From Flavobacterium chilense (GTDB lineage Bacteria > Bacteroidota > Bacteroidia > Flavobacteriales > Flavobacteriaceae), in contig NZ_LSYT01000001.1 of the NCBI RefSeq assembly GCF_001602525.1, forward strand, positions 682,001 through 746,000: a stretch of DNA of 64,000 nt. Direction: 5' to 3'. A program made the translations under genes and the position numbers. The notes beneath the pieces were generated by a model, which was not told the origin of the DNA, ran no database searches, and worked only from the letters and a program-made list of their open reading frames with translations. This document shows positions 37,415-46,292 of this stretch, piece after piece. Every line of letters begins with the position of its first letter. Position 1 is the stretch's first letter.

Positions 37415-37810
37415 ATGAGTAAAACAAAAATCAAAATTTTGATCGTACTGTTAGTCATCAGTTTTGGCCCCTATTATATCTATCAGAATATTTTGTATCA
37501 AGATGCCCGGGACATCAATGCTGAAAAATCAATACTGACTATTACTGCTAAAAATTTAGAAAAAGAATATACACTCGATCCCAAAGAAAGAGATTCAAAA
37601 TATCTAAACAAAACCATTGAAATTAAAGGAATAGTCTCAGAAGCTACTGATTCTACTATGACAGTAGATGGTACTGTATTTTGTAAAATGAATGAAAAAG
37701 TAAACAAGGCTTTCCTAAACAAACCTATTAATATAAAAGGAAGATGTATTGGTTTTGATGATTTATTCGGAGTAGTAAAATTTGATCAATGCAGTATACA
37801 ACAACATTAA
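37415..37810 (+). CDS. Membrane-anchored OB-fold protein (tRNA_anti-like)
   Basis: 131 residues. One N-terminal membrane helix (about 6-24), then an OB-fold domain: LTITAKNLEKEYTLDPKERD, SKYLNKTIEIKGIVSEATD, TMTVDGTVFCKMN, LNKPINIKGRCIGFDD. This matches the tRNA_anti-like OB family of Bacteroidota, predicted to bind ligands in the periplasm rather than nucleic acid. The next gene begins 2 bases past its stop, so they are coupled. Precise role unknown. It belongs to the cytochrome/YceI cluster. Confidence 0.8.
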   Translation: MSKTKIKILIVLLVISFGPYYIYQNILYQDARDINAEKSILTITAKNLEKEYTLDPKERDSKYLNKTIEIKGIVSEATDSTMTVDGTVFCKMNEKVNKAFLNKPINIKGRCIGFDDLFGVVKFDQCSIQQH

Positions 37811-37812
37811 AT

Positions 37813-38658
37813 ATGAAAAAAAAAATATTTCTAATAGCCAGTTTTTTAATTTGTCTTTATGGCAATGCACAGGAAGATTTACTCTCCACTCTGGATTCAA
37901 CACAAGTAGTCGATAAAAATGCTACCGCAACTTTTAAAGGTTTGCAAATTATAACATTACAATCGACAAAATTAGCAGCCAAAAAAGAACTGTATATTGT
38001 CATATCACATCGGTTTGGTACTGTAAAAGGCGGAATTTCTGAATTCTTTGGTTTTGATAATGCCACAACAAAAATTGGAGGAATTTACGGAATTACCGAT
38101 TGGCTTTCTGTAAGTGCATCACATCATACTTTACTAAAAATGAACGAAGCTTCATTAAAATACAGGCTTATAAGACAAAATGAAGCCTTTCCTTTTGACA
38201 TTGTGGGTTATAGTACGATAGATTTTAATAGCGGATTAAAAAAAGACGATTACCCTAAAATTGAATTTTCTGACAGATTAACCTATGTAAATCAGCTTCT
38301 TATTTCAAGAAAATTCTCTGATAGACTATCTCTGGAATTGGTTCCGTCATATATCCATAAAAACCTTTACAATCCGGATATAGAAAATGACAATCAATTT
38401 ACTTTGGGTGCTGGCGGAAGAGTAAAACTAACCAAAAGACTCTCACTTAATTTAGAATATGGTGCAAATTTTAATAAGCCTAATTTTTATAACAATCCAT
38501 TATCAGTGGGACTGGACATAGAAACCGGCGGTCATATTTTTCAATTGATGTTTACAAATTCTCAATCTATGACCGAAAGCGGCTACCTCACAAGTGCATC
38601 CGGAGATTGGGGCAAAGGCGATTTCTTCTTTGGGTTTAATTTATATAGAGTTTTTTAA
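37813..38658 (+). CDS. DUF5777 outer-membrane beta-barrel protein
   Basis: 281 residues from ATG 37813, which directly precedes the signal peptide (MKKKIFLIASFLICLYGNAQ). An upstream ATG at 37789 overlaps the previous gene. The mature part shows the DUF5777 pattern: ATFKGLQIITLQSTKLAAKK, ELYIVISHRFGTVKGGISEF, GGIYGITDWLSVSASHH, and a final FFFGFNLYRVF aromatic strand. The family lies in the outer membrane and is generally encoded next to c-type cytochrome and YceI genes, as here. It probably forms a pore or platform for an extracytoplasmic redox process. Confidence 0.87.
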   Translation: MKKKIFLIASFLICLYGNAQEDLLSTLDSTQVVDKNATATFKGLQIITLQSTKLAAKKELYIVISHRFGTVKGGISEFFGFDNATTKIGGIYGITDWLSVSASHHTLLKMNEASLKYRLIRQNEAFPFDIVGYSTIDFNSGLKKDDYPKIEFSDRLTYVNQLLISRKFSDRLSLELVPSYIHKNLYNPDIENDNQFTLGAGGRVKLTKRLSLNLEYGANFNKPNFYNNPLSVGLDIETGGHIFQLMFTNSQSMTESGYLTSASGDWGKGDFFFGFNLYRVF

Positions 38659-38669
38659 AAGTATAAAAT

Positions 38670-39020
38670 ATGAAAAAATACATTTACCTATCCGGTATCA
38701 TACTGTCGTTATGCGCATGTGAATCTAATACTTATGAGAGTTTGCAGGAACCAACAGTTATCGTAGAAAAGGTTACCTACAACGCAAATGTCAAGGCTAT
38801 TGTTGATGCCAATTGTATCGCCTGTCATAATTCTGGTTCCAAACTTTTACCGTTAGAAACATATGCCCAGGTTAAAGACGCTTTGGTAAACACCAACTTT
38901 TTAGTTCGAATTCAGCAGCAAAACGGAACCCCGGGACAAATGCCAAGGGCCGGAAGAATGCCTCAGGACAAAATAAACACAATCCTTCAATGGAATACGG
39001 ATGGATTATTAGAAAAATAA
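38670..39020 (+). CDS. Mono-haem c-type cytochrome lipoprotein
   Basis: 116 residues. Lipoprotein-like signal (ILSLCACESN), then the haem-binding motif C49-IA-C52-H53 in VDANCIACHNSGSK. M91 or M97 in GQMPRAGRMPQD can be the sixth ligand. Small size and N-terminal anchor suggest an electron carrier tethered in the periplasm. It is 11 bases after the DUF5777 gene and 15 bases before yceI, clearly in one operon. Confidence 0.9.
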   Translation: MKKYIYLSGIILSLCACESNTYESLQEPTVIVEKVTYNANVKAIVDANCIACHNSGSKLLPLETYAQVKDALVNTNFLVRIQQQNGTPGQMPRAGRMPQDKINTILQWNTDGLLEK

Positions 39021-39035
39021 ATCAACACTAAAAAA

Positions 39036-39581
39036 ATGAAAAAACAAATTGTACTCTTATTTTTGTTTCTTGGAATATTTCATATTTCTGCTCAAAAATA
39101 TACCACAAAAACAGGAAGTTTAAAATTTGAAGCTACTGTTGATTCTTTTGAAGAAGTAGCAGCAGAAAATAAAAACACTTCGGCTATTTTAGAATCTTCT
39201 ACAGGAGAAATTGCAGTTTTAACACTCATGAAAGGATTTCGATTTAAAGTAGCTTTAATGGAAGAACACTTTAATGAAAATTATGTAGAATCAGACAAGT
39301 ACCCAAAAGCTACCTTTAAAGGAAAAGTCGAAGATTTTGATAGTACAAAACTCTCCTCTAAAGCCAATGTATTTAAAATTTCAGGCGATCTTACCTTACA
39401 TGGTAAAACAAAAAAAATAACTGCAACTGCCAAAATTTTAAAAGCAGATGAAAAAATTACGGTAACCGGAAATTTTGATGTAAAACCGGAAGACTTTGAT
39501 ATTGAAATTCCGAAACTGGTCAGTAAAAAAGTGTCTGATAAAATCAAAGTAAATTTCAATCTGGTACTTGCAAAATTGTAA
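39036..39581 (+). CDS. YceI-family periplasmic protein
   Basis: 181 residues. Signal peptide 1-19 (FHISAQ), then a lipocalin-like YceI domain: GSLKFEATVDSFEEVAAENK, EIAVLTLMKGFRFKVALMEE, YVESDKYPKATFKGKVEDFD, DLTLHGKTKKITATAKI. YceI proteins bind polyisoprenoids or other apolar molecules in the periplasm. In Bacteroidota they commonly follow DUF5777 and cytochrome genes. Last gene of the cluster. Confidence 0.93.
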   Translation: MKKQIVLLFLFLGIFHISAQKYTTKTGSLKFEATVDSFEEVAAENKNTSAILESSTGEIAVLTLMKGFRFKVALMEEHFNENYVESDKYPKATFKGKVEDFDSTKLSSKANVFKISGDLTLHGKTKKITATAKILKADEKITVTGNFDVKPEDFDIEIPKLVSKKVSDKIKVNFNLVLAKL

Positions 39582-39607
39582 TTACAATAAATCAAAACAA
39601 AAACAAC

Positions 39608-39739
39608 TATATACTTTGATGTACCAGATAAAAATCAAATTCATTAAATTTAACTAATCTATTACAAGTTTTAAATCAACTCTTTACCCATCTGATTATA
39701 AACTAAAGATTTAACAAACCTGGTACATCAAAGTATATA
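39608..39739. repeat. Element with 20-base perfect inverted ends
   Basis: TATATACTTTGATGTACCAG at 39608-39627 and its exact complement at 39720-39739, with 92 bases between. No gene inside. It may be a MITE-like element or a long-range hairpin at the end of the yceI transcript. The rest of 39740-39911 is AT-rich without clear features. Confidence 0.7.
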
Positions 39740-39911
39740 TTTTTCAGCAGAATAACTTTTTAATTTTAATTTTCAACCCCAGAATATTACCCTTTCATAA
39801 GTAGGATTAGAATATCTAAAATCCTTAAAAATTACTTCAATTTCATTTCTGTCAGCTCCCCATTCTTATACATTTATTAATTAATTTTCATCTATTTTGC
39901 ATTCAATACTA

Positions 39912-39919
39912 TAACTTTG
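39912..39919 (+). promoter_or_regulatory. -7 promoter element of the two-component operon
   Basis: TAACTTTG, ending 5 bases before ATG 39925. Matches TAnnTTTG. The message would have almost no leader. Confidence 0.45.
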
Positions 39920-39924
39920 TAAAG

Positions 39925-40608
39925 ATGAAAATTTTAATAATAGAAGACGACCAAAGAGTAGCAGAACTTATCCAGAGAGGACTTCATGAACATGGATTTT
40001 CTCCAACAATCGCTTATGATGGTCTTTCAGGAAAAAAACTAGCGCTTAGTAATCAGTACGATCTGGTTATTACCGATATTATTTTACCTAAACTTGACGG
40101 ACTTGATTTATGCAAAGAACTTCGTCAGATAAAACCTGATCTTCCTATTATCATGCTCACAGCATTAGGTTCTACAGATGATAAAGTAGAAGGATTTGAT
40201 GCTGGTGCCGATGATTACCTGACAAAACCTTTTGAAATGCGTGAGCTGTTAGTGCGTATAAGGGCTTTATTAAAACGCAGTAATGGCAGCACTACAAACA
40301 ATGTTGGATTTATCTTGAAGTACAATGATCTTGAAATGAATCTGCAGACTAAAAGTGTCAAAAGAAATGAAATCGAAATAAACCTTACTCCAAAAGAATT
40401 TAAGCTTTTAGAGTATATGCTGCAAAATCCGGAACGGGTTTTATCGCGTGTAGAAATTGCAGAAAAAGTATGGGATACCCATTTTGATACCGGAACAAAT
40501 TTTATCGATGTTTACATCAATTATCTGAGAAAGAAAATCGATAAAGATTATGATACAAAACTCATACATACCCGATCTGGAATGGGCTTTATTTTGAAAG
40601 TAGAATGA
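39925..40608 (+). CDS. OmpR-family response regulator
   Basis: 227 residues. Receiver domain with acidic E8/D9 pocket, phosphoacceptor D51 in DLVITDIILPKLDGL, and K in YLTKPFEMREL. Winged-helix output domain (about 130-226, INLTPKEFKLLEYMLQNPER, VWDTHFDTGTNFIDVYINYL). It overlaps the kinase gene by 4 bases (ATGA). The type and the neighbours (Mg transporter operon and heavy-metal efflux system downstream) fit a CusR/CzcR-like metal-response regulator, but the link is by position only. Confidence 0.94.
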   Translation: MKILIIEDDQRVAELIQRGLHEHGFSPTIAYDGLSGKKLALSNQYDLVITDIILPKLDGLDLCKELRQIKPDLPIIMLTALGSTDDKVEGFDAGADDYLTKPFEMRELLVRIRALLKRSNGSTTNNVGFILKYNDLEMNLQTKSVKRNEIEINLTPKEFKLLEYMLQNPERVLSRVEIAEKVWDTHFDTGTNFIDVYINYLRKKIDKDYDTKLIHTRSGMGFILKVE

Positions 40609-41972
40609 AAATCAGAACACGGCTAACCATATTATTTACGCTTATCACAGCCACTATTTTATTAGTGTTTGCTGCCATTATCTTATTTTCGGCTAAAGAA
40701 AACAGAGAAAAGGAATTTTATGCCTTACTAAAAAAAGAAGCAATCACCAAAGCCAATATCTTTCTGAATGCTAAAGTAGACAGCAAAACATTACAAAACA
40801 TCTACAGAAACAACAGAACAACCTTAAATGAAGTCGAGGTTGCTATTTACAAGCCTTCTTTTGAATTATTATATCATGATGCCGTAGATATTGATGTTGT
40901 AAAAGAAACAAAGCCTATGATTGATGAAATTGCCCAAAAAGGCGAAATAAAATTTTATCAAAAAGATTGGCAGGTTATAGGAATGACTTACCAATTTCAG
41001 GGGAAAGAATACATTATTACAGCCGCAGCATATGATGAATTTGGATATATCAAGTTTTATAACCTGCTAGAAACCTGCATTATTGTTTTTATTATATCTA
41101 TTGTCGTTCTTTTTATGGCGGGTCGTTTTTTCTCCAAAAAAGCCTTTGAACCCATTGTTAAAATGACCGATAAAGCAAAAATGATTTCTGCCACAAATCT
41201 CGATTTACGTCTGGATACTACCGAAAGTAAAGATGAAATTTCTGAACTGGCATCTACTTTCAATAAAATGCTAAACCGTCTCGAGAATTCCTTTGATTCC
41301 CAAAAACATTTTGTTTCGAATATCTCTCACGAATTACGAACGCCACTTTCGGCCATCATTGCAGAATTAGAACTTTCTACTCATAAAGAACGTAATATCA
41401 GTGAATATAAAATAGTGATTTTAAACACTTTGCAGGACGCTAAAAAACTGGCAAAACTCTCGAATAGTTTACTTGATCTTGCTAAAGCAAATTATGATCC
41501 ATCAGAAATTGCATTCAGAGCCGTTCGTATTGATGAAGTTTTACTTGATGCCCGTCAGCAAGTCCAAAATTCAAATCCTGATTGTAATATTGCCATTCAT
41601 TTTGAAAATGATTTCGAAGATGATAATCAGATTTCAGTCAATGCAAACGAATATTTGCTTAAAGTTGCCTTTGTAAATTTATTCGAAAACGGCTGCAAAT
41701 TTTCTGAAGATCATCAAAGTCATGTTTCAATTTCATTTGCAGACAATAAAATAAAACTTGATTTTTCTGATAACGGAATCGGAATTTCAACAGAAGAACT
41801 AGAACATATTTTTACACCATTTTACAGAGGCTCTAATAAAATTCACGCCGACGGAAATGGTATTGGACTTTCATTGACAAAAAAAATTATTCAGCTTCAT
41901 AACGGGACAATCACTGTCTTTTCAAAGAAAAACGAAGGAACTACCTTTACAATACAGTTTCCTTCACTCTAA
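40605..41972 (+). CDS. Sensor histidine kinase (HisKA type)
   Basis: 455 residues. Membrane helices at about 7-28 and 154-173 frame a periplasmic sensor region. HAMP linker (about 174-228), HisKA with H242 in SNISHELRTPLSAIIAELEL, and an ATPase domain with the N box (FVNLFENGCKFS), FSDNGIGIS and GNGIGLSLTKK. Partner of the overlapping response regulator gene. The layout resembles metal-sensing CusS/CzcS kinases, but no metal ligands stand out. Confidence 0.93.
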   Translation: MKIRTRLTILFTLITATILLVFAAIILFSAKENREKEFYALLKKEAITKANIFLNAKVDSKTLQNIYRNNRTTLNEVEVAIYKPSFELLYHDAVDIDVVKETKPMIDEIAQKGEIKFYQKDWQVIGMTYQFQGKEYIITAAAYDEFGYIKFYNLLETCIIVFIISIVVLFMAGRFFSKKAFEPIVKMTDKAKMISATNLDLRLDTTESKDEISELASTFNKMLNRLENSFDSQKHFVSNISHELRTPLSAIIAELELSTHKERNISEYKIVILNTLQDAKKLAKLSNSLLDLAKANYDPSEIAFRAVRIDEVLLDARQQVQNSNPDCNIAIHFENDFEDDNQISVNANEYLLKVAFVNLFENGCKFSEDHQSHVSISFADNKIKLDFSDNGIGISTEELEHIFTPFYRGSNKIHADGNGIGLSLTKKIIQLHNGTITVFSKKNEGTTFTIQFPSL

Positions 41973-42008
41973 AATTTCCAGCTTACTCACCTATTCATAA
42001 AATCAAAA

Positions 42009-42047
42009 CCTGAAGTGTTATCTTAAATAATACTTCAGGCTTTTTTA
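42009..42047 (+). terminator. Terminator of the two-component operon
   Basis: CCTGAAGT / ACTTCAGG stem, extended inward with AT pairs, followed by CTTTTTTATT. Confidence 0.85.
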
Positions 42048-42143
42048 TTGCTTTTTTGATACAAACCAGGCTTCTATTTCTTTCTAATAAAATTCTAATT
42101 TTTTTCTAAAACATCTCTAATAGCCTTTTCTGTAAAGCCAGCC

Positions 42144-42151
42144 TAATTTTG
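42144..42151 (+). promoter_or_regulatory. -7 promoter element of the mgtC operon
   Basis: TAATTTTG, which would start the transcript near 42158 and give a leader of about 140 bases before the mgtC ATG. The -33 part is weak. Confidence 0.5.
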
Positions 42152-42157
42152 CGCCGT

Positions 42158-42296
42158 GGTTTAGAAACAGCTGCTTTCCAGCGTTTCAATCCGCCGGAAT
42201 TAAAGTCGGAAAACAATATTGTTGGATTGGTAAAATGAACAAATCATAAAGTTCATTTATACAGCATCAACCATAAAAAAGAAAAGGAGGTATACG
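42158..42296 (+). promoter_or_regulatory. Structured 5' leader of mgtC/mgtA with strong ribosome-binding site
   Basis: Three stems can be drawn. (1) GAAAC-A-GCTG with CAGC-GTTTC around a CTTTC loop (42164-42187, one bulge). (2) CAATCC / GGATTG (42187-42192 with 42224-42229) closing a region with inner CCG/CGG and AAC/GTT pairs. (3) AAATGAAC / GTTCATTT (42233-42258). Just before ATG 42297 is AAAGGAGG (42283-42290), a full Shine-Dalgarno that is unusual in this phylum, so translation could be switched. It does not match the M-box or mgtA leader I know. A metal- or pH-sensing role is inference from the genes it precedes. Confidence 0.5.
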
Positions 42297-43007
42297 ATGA
42301 TTACAACTTATGAATTTACAACCCGCATTTTGCTTGCCACAGGTCTTGGGGCAGCAATAGGAATCGAAAGACAATGGCGTCAGAAAAATGCAGGGCTTCG
42401 TACCAATACTCTTGTTTCTCTTGGTTCTACAGCTTTTATCCTGCTCTCAGTTTCTTTAGGTAATGGCGCTGATCCAAGCAGAGTTGCCGCTCAAATTGTA
42501 TCCGGAATTGGTTTTCTGGGTGCTGGAGTTATCATGAAAGATGGTTTAAGCGTTCAGGGACTCAATACAGCAGCAACCATTTGGTGTTCAGCAGCAGTAG
42601 GTTCGCTTACCGGTATTGGTTTGTATACCGAGGCTATGATTGTAAGCGCTGCCGTGATGATTACTCATCTCATACTCCGCCCTCTGGGTTTAAAACTAAA
42701 CCGCTTGCAGTCTATAAAATCCTTGAATATACCAACCGATTATCTTTTTACCATAAAATGCAAAACAGAAGTCGAAAACCACTTGCGTGTCATGCTGATG
42801 CAAAATTTAGGAAATGAAGATTCATTACTGTTAAAATCACTCACAAGCGACGACAATCACGACCCATCTATAGCCATTATAACAGCCGAAATAAAAGCAA
42901 TTACTTCTCAAGATAGTCTGATGGAAAAAATGGCCAGCCGATTGACTATCGAGGAAAAAGTAATAAAAGTGAGCTGGGAAATTATGGGAACACAAACTGA
43001 TTTATAA
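42297..43007 (+). CDS. mgtC: MgtC/SapB-family membrane protein
   Basis: 236 residues. Four to five N-terminal membrane helices with the MgtC signature GLGAAIGIERQWRQKNAGLR and TLVSLGSTAFILLS, then GIGFLGAGVIMKDG and GLNTAATIWCSAAVGSLTG. A soluble ACT-like C-terminal domain follows (about 145-236). MgtC proteins inhibit ATP synthase or help cells survive low magnesium and acid. It heads an operon with a membrane protein (3-base gap) and mgtA, behind a structured leader and a strong ribosome-binding site. Confidence 0.93.
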   Translation: MITTYEFTTRILLATGLGAAIGIERQWRQKNAGLRTNTLVSLGSTAFILLSVSLGNGADPSRVAAQIVSGIGFLGAGVIMKDGLSVQGLNTAATIWCSAAVGSLTGIGLYTEAMIVSAAVMITHLILRPLGLKLNRLQSIKSLNIPTDYLFTIKCKTEVENHLRVMLMQNLGNEDSLLLKSLTSDDNHDPSIAIITAEIKAITSQDSLMEKMASRLTIEEKVIKVSWEIMGTQTDL

Positions 43008-43010
43008 CCT

Positions 43011-43565
43011 ATGGCACTCTCCATTTCAATAGCGGTTCTTTTAATCACATCAGGCATTGCAGCAGATAATCTGATAATGTCCAAAATGAACATGAATAAC
43101 ATTACACTTATCAAATCAGGAAAAGCAATATGGGTACAAATCGTTTTGTTTACCATTCAGCTGCAGGTCTTAAAATACGGATATTGGTTTGCTTCGTTTC
43201 AACTTATGAACTTAAAGAATCACAGTAAATGGATTGCCTTATTTATGCTGTTTTCTATAGTATTAAAAATGATTCAGGAATTTAAACTTAAACCAATTCA
43301 TAACAAAACTTATCCCAATCTCGACGATTTTTTAAACATAGCCTTTGCTACATCATTATATGTTTTTGTACTGGGTTTTGCTTTGCGTTTTTTAGAGATC
43401 GATCAGCCTGCAATTTACAAAACCGTAATTCCATGCTTACTGTTTTTTCTATTGATTGGCTCGCTTTTTAAAAACTTCAATTCCGGCAAAGCGATTCAGT
43501 TGACCCAAATTATAGCCATAGCTATGATTTTTACAGGAGTCCTAATTTTTTTAATCAATATCTAA
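43011..43565 (+). CDS. Six-helix membrane protein of unknown function
   Basis: 184 residues, about six membrane helices (5-20, 43-60, 70-85, 110-128, 138-152, 165-183), with few loops. The first helix contains a D/N pair (ITSGIAADNLIMSKM), and a second acidic pair occurs in YPNLDDFLNIAFA. The size and the acidic residues in helices 1 and 4 recall small MntP/LysE-type exporters, but I cannot assign the family. It lies between mgtC and mgtA in one operon (gaps of 3 and 12 bases), so a role in divalent-cation balance is likely. Confidence 0.75.
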   Translation: MALSISIAVLLITSGIAADNLIMSKMNMNNITLIKSGKAIWVQIVLFTIQLQVLKYGYWFASFQLMNLKNHSKWIALFMLFSIVLKMIQEFKLKPIHNKTYPNLDDFLNIAFATSLYVFVLGFALRFLEIDQPAIYKTVIPCLLFFLLIGSLFKNFNSGKAIQLTQIIAIAMIFTGVLIFLINI

Positions 43566-43577
43566 TAATCACAAGAA

Positions 43578-46280
43578 ATGAGTGTAAAAGATAAAATTAA
43601 GCACCCCTTCTATTCCTTAACCAACAGCAACGGAATGAACGAAGGAACAACTACAAAATTGCGGAATGCTTCCAGAAGCGATTCTAATTTTGTTTATGCC
43701 ATGCTCGAAAGCTCAGAAGCCGGAATTACGAAACTAACTTCTGATGATCGTCTTAAAAAATACGGTCCCAATGAAGTACAGCATGACAAGGCACCCTCAT
43801 GGTTAAACCAATTATTTAAAGCCTTTATCAATCCGTTTATTTTTATCCTGCTCATTATAGCCGCAATATCCTTTATTGTCGATATCTGGATGGCAGCTCC
43901 TGGAGAAGCCGATTTTAAAACCGTTATCATGGTGGCAGTTATGGTGCTATTTAGTGCTTTACTTCGATTTTTTCAGGAATTCAGGAGCAATCGGGCAGCC
44001 GATAAGCTAAAAAGTATGGTAAAAACTACCGCTACTGTACTGCGAAAATTTATAGGCAAAAGAGAAATCGCCATGACTGAACTTGTTCCGGGAGATATAC
44101 TGTATTTGTCTGCCGGAGATATGGTTCCTGCTGATTGCCGCATTATGCAAAGCAAAGATTTGTTTGTTAGCGAATCAATGCTTACCGGAGAAGCGCTGCC
44201 TGTAGAAAAAACGTTTTTACCCATTCGTGATGCTGATACGAAACAGCCTATAGAACTTCATAATCTTTGTTTTATGGGAACCAATGTAGTAAGCGGTACA
44301 GCAAAAGCAATAGTAGTTGAAACCGGAAACCGTACTTATTTTGGAAGCATTAGTAAAACTATTCTGGGAAACCGACCTGAAACCGCTTTTGATATTGGAA
44401 TAAACAAAGTAAGTTATTTACTAATTCGTTTCATGCTGGTCATGGTTCCTGTTATTTTTCTCATAAACGGTTTCCTTAAAGGCGACTGGATGCAGGCCTT
44501 ATTGTTTGCTATTGCCGTTGCTGTGGGCCTTACTCCTGAAATGTTACCTATGATTGTTACGGCCAATCTTGCCAAAGGCGCTATGAATATGAGTAAACAC
44601 AAGGTAATTGTGAAACGATTAAATGCAATCCAGAACATTGGTGCTATGGATATTCTCTGTACCGATAAAACAGGAACGCTGACATTGGATAAAATTGTAC
44701 TCGAAAAACATTTGAATGTTTTGGGAACAGAAGATGATGAAGTTTTAAAATGGGCCTATCTGAATAGTTATCATCAAACCGGATTAAAAAACATACTCGA
44801 CAAAGCGGTTTTAGAGCATATTGAACTTCATGATTATCTAAAAGTAGAAGAATACTTTATGAAAGTAGATGAAATTCCGTTTGATTTTCAACGCAGACGC
44901 ATGTCGGTAATTCTTAAAATGCGAAACGGAAACCATCTTTTAATTTGTAAAGGCGCCGTCGAAGAAATTCTGGATTTGTGCTCGCATAGCTTCGATCCGG
45001 GTGAAGACAAAGAACTGCATCTGGAGAATGACAAAGTAATCCCAATGGATAAAAAGATGCACGATACTGTTTTGCAGACTTCAAAAAAAATGAATGAAGA
45101 AGGTTTAAGAGTATTGCTGGTTGCCATTCGCGAATTTGACGGAAAACATCCGCTAACCTATTCTTTAGAAGATGAAAACAATCTTACCCTGACTGGTTTT
45201 ATTGGTTTTCTTGATCCTGCAAAACCATCGGCTAAACCAAGTATTGCAGCGCTTCAGGGATTAGGTATAGGTGTTAAAGTACTTACAGGTGATAATGAAA
45301 TTGTAACTAAAAAAATATGTAATGATGTTGGTATTCCAGTAAAAAATATCCTTTTAGGCAGCGAATTAGAATCAATGTCAAACTTAGAGTTGGAGAAACG
45401 TATTGATGATGTTTCCATTTTTGCCAAACTCAGTCCGTTACAAAAAGTAAGAGTCGTAAAAGCATTACGCGCAAAAGGACACACTGTTGGGTTTATGGGA
45501 GACGGTATTAATGATGCTGCCGCACTAAAAGAAGCAGATGTCGGCATTAGTGTAGATACTGCCGTAGATGTTGCGAAAGAAAGTGCCGACATCATCTTGT
45601 TAGAAAAAGATCTCATGGTATTGCGTAAAGGAGTTATTTATGGCCGAAGAACTTTTGGCAACATCATCAAATACATTAAAATGACTGCCAGCAGCAATTT
45701 TGGTAATATGTTCAGCATGCTTGGAGCAAGCGCTTTCCTGCCTTTTTTACCAATGCTTCCGGTGCAATTATTAACGCAAAATCTATTATACGATATATCA
45801 CAAACTGCTATTCCGTGGGATCGAATGGATGAAGATTTTTTGAAAAAACCTAAAAAATGGGATGCTTCAAGTATTCAGAGATTCATGTTTTTTATAGGCC
45901 CTATCAGCTCCATTTTTGACTTTGCCACATTTGCCGTGATGTTCTGTTATTTCAAAGCCAATAGTCCGGAACTCCAATCGTTTTTTCAAAGTGGCTGGTT
46001 TATAGAAGGATTGCTTTCTCAAACCCTGATTATACACATGATCCGAACCAGAAAAATTCCATTTATACAAAGCTGGGCAGCAACACCAGTCGTAGCACTA
46101 ACAACATTAATAATGCTGATAGGTATCGCGATTCCGTTTTCGCCTTTGGCATCCATGCTAAAAATGCAGCCGCTTCCTCTAAGTTATTTTCCATGGTTGT
46201 TTGGAATACTTACCTGCTATTGCCTGCTAACACAATTTGTAAAAACATGGTTTATCAAAAAATTTAATCAATGGTTATAA
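43578..46280 (+). CDS. mgtA: Magnesium-transporting P-type ATPase MgtA
   Basis: 900 residues, full length for the P3B ATPase family. Cation ATPase N-terminal domain, actuator motif TGEALPVE (about 203-210), phosphorylation motif DKTGTLT with D363, nucleotide-binding domain with KGAVEE, hinge GDGINDAA (about 641-648), and about 10 membrane helices. The sequence ASSNFGNMFSMLGASAFLPF is typical of MgtA/MgtB. It imports Mg2+ using ATP. Regulation by the mgtC leader upstream is likely. Confidence 0.95.
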   Translation: MSVKDKIKHPFYSLTNSNGMNEGTTTKLRNASRSDSNFVYAMLESSEAGITKLTSDDRLKKYGPNEVQHDKAPSWLNQLFKAFINPFIFILLIIAAISFIVDIWMAAPGEADFKTVIMVAVMVLFSALLRFFQEFRSNRAADKLKSMVKTTATVLRKFIGKREIAMTELVPGDILYLSAGDMVPADCRIMQSKDLFVSESMLTGEALPVEKTFLPIRDADTKQPIELHNLCFMGTNVVSGTAKAIVVETGNRTYFGSISKTILGNRPETAFDIGINKVSYLLIRFMLVMVPVIFLINGFLKGDWMQALLFAIAVAVGLTPEMLPMIVTANLAKGAMNMSKHKVIVKRLNAIQNIGAMDILCTDKTGTLTLDKIVLEKHLNVLGTEDDEVLKWAYLNSYHQTGLKNILDKAVLEHIELHDYLKVEEYFMKVDEIPFDFQRRRMSVILKMRNGNHLLICKGAVEEILDLCSHSFDPGEDKELHLENDKVIPMDKKMHDTVLQTSKKMNEEGLRVLLVAIREFDGKHPLTYSLEDENNLTLTGFIGFLDPAKPSAKPSIAALQGLGIGVKVLTGDNEIVTKKICNDVGIPVKNILLGSELESMSNLELEKRIDDVSIFAKLSPLQKVRVVKALRAKGHTVGFMGDGINDAAALKEADVGISVDTAVDVAKESADIILLEKDLMVLRKGVIYGRRTFGNIIKYIKMTASSNFGNMFSMLGASAFLPFLPMLPVQLLTQNLLYDISQTAIPWDRMDEDFLKKPKKWDASSIQRFMFFIGPISSIFDFATFAVMFCYFKANSPELQSFFQSGWFIEGLLSQTLIIHMIRTRKIPFIQSWAATPVVALTTLIMLIGIAIPFSPLASMLKMQPLPLSYFPWLFGILTCYCLLTQFVKTWFIKKFNQWL

Positions 46281-46292
46281 AACTAAAAAAGT

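Noticed and set aside
42158..42296. Known M-box magnesium riboswitch
   Set aside because: The conserved M-box core strings are not present. Only a general structured leader can be supported.
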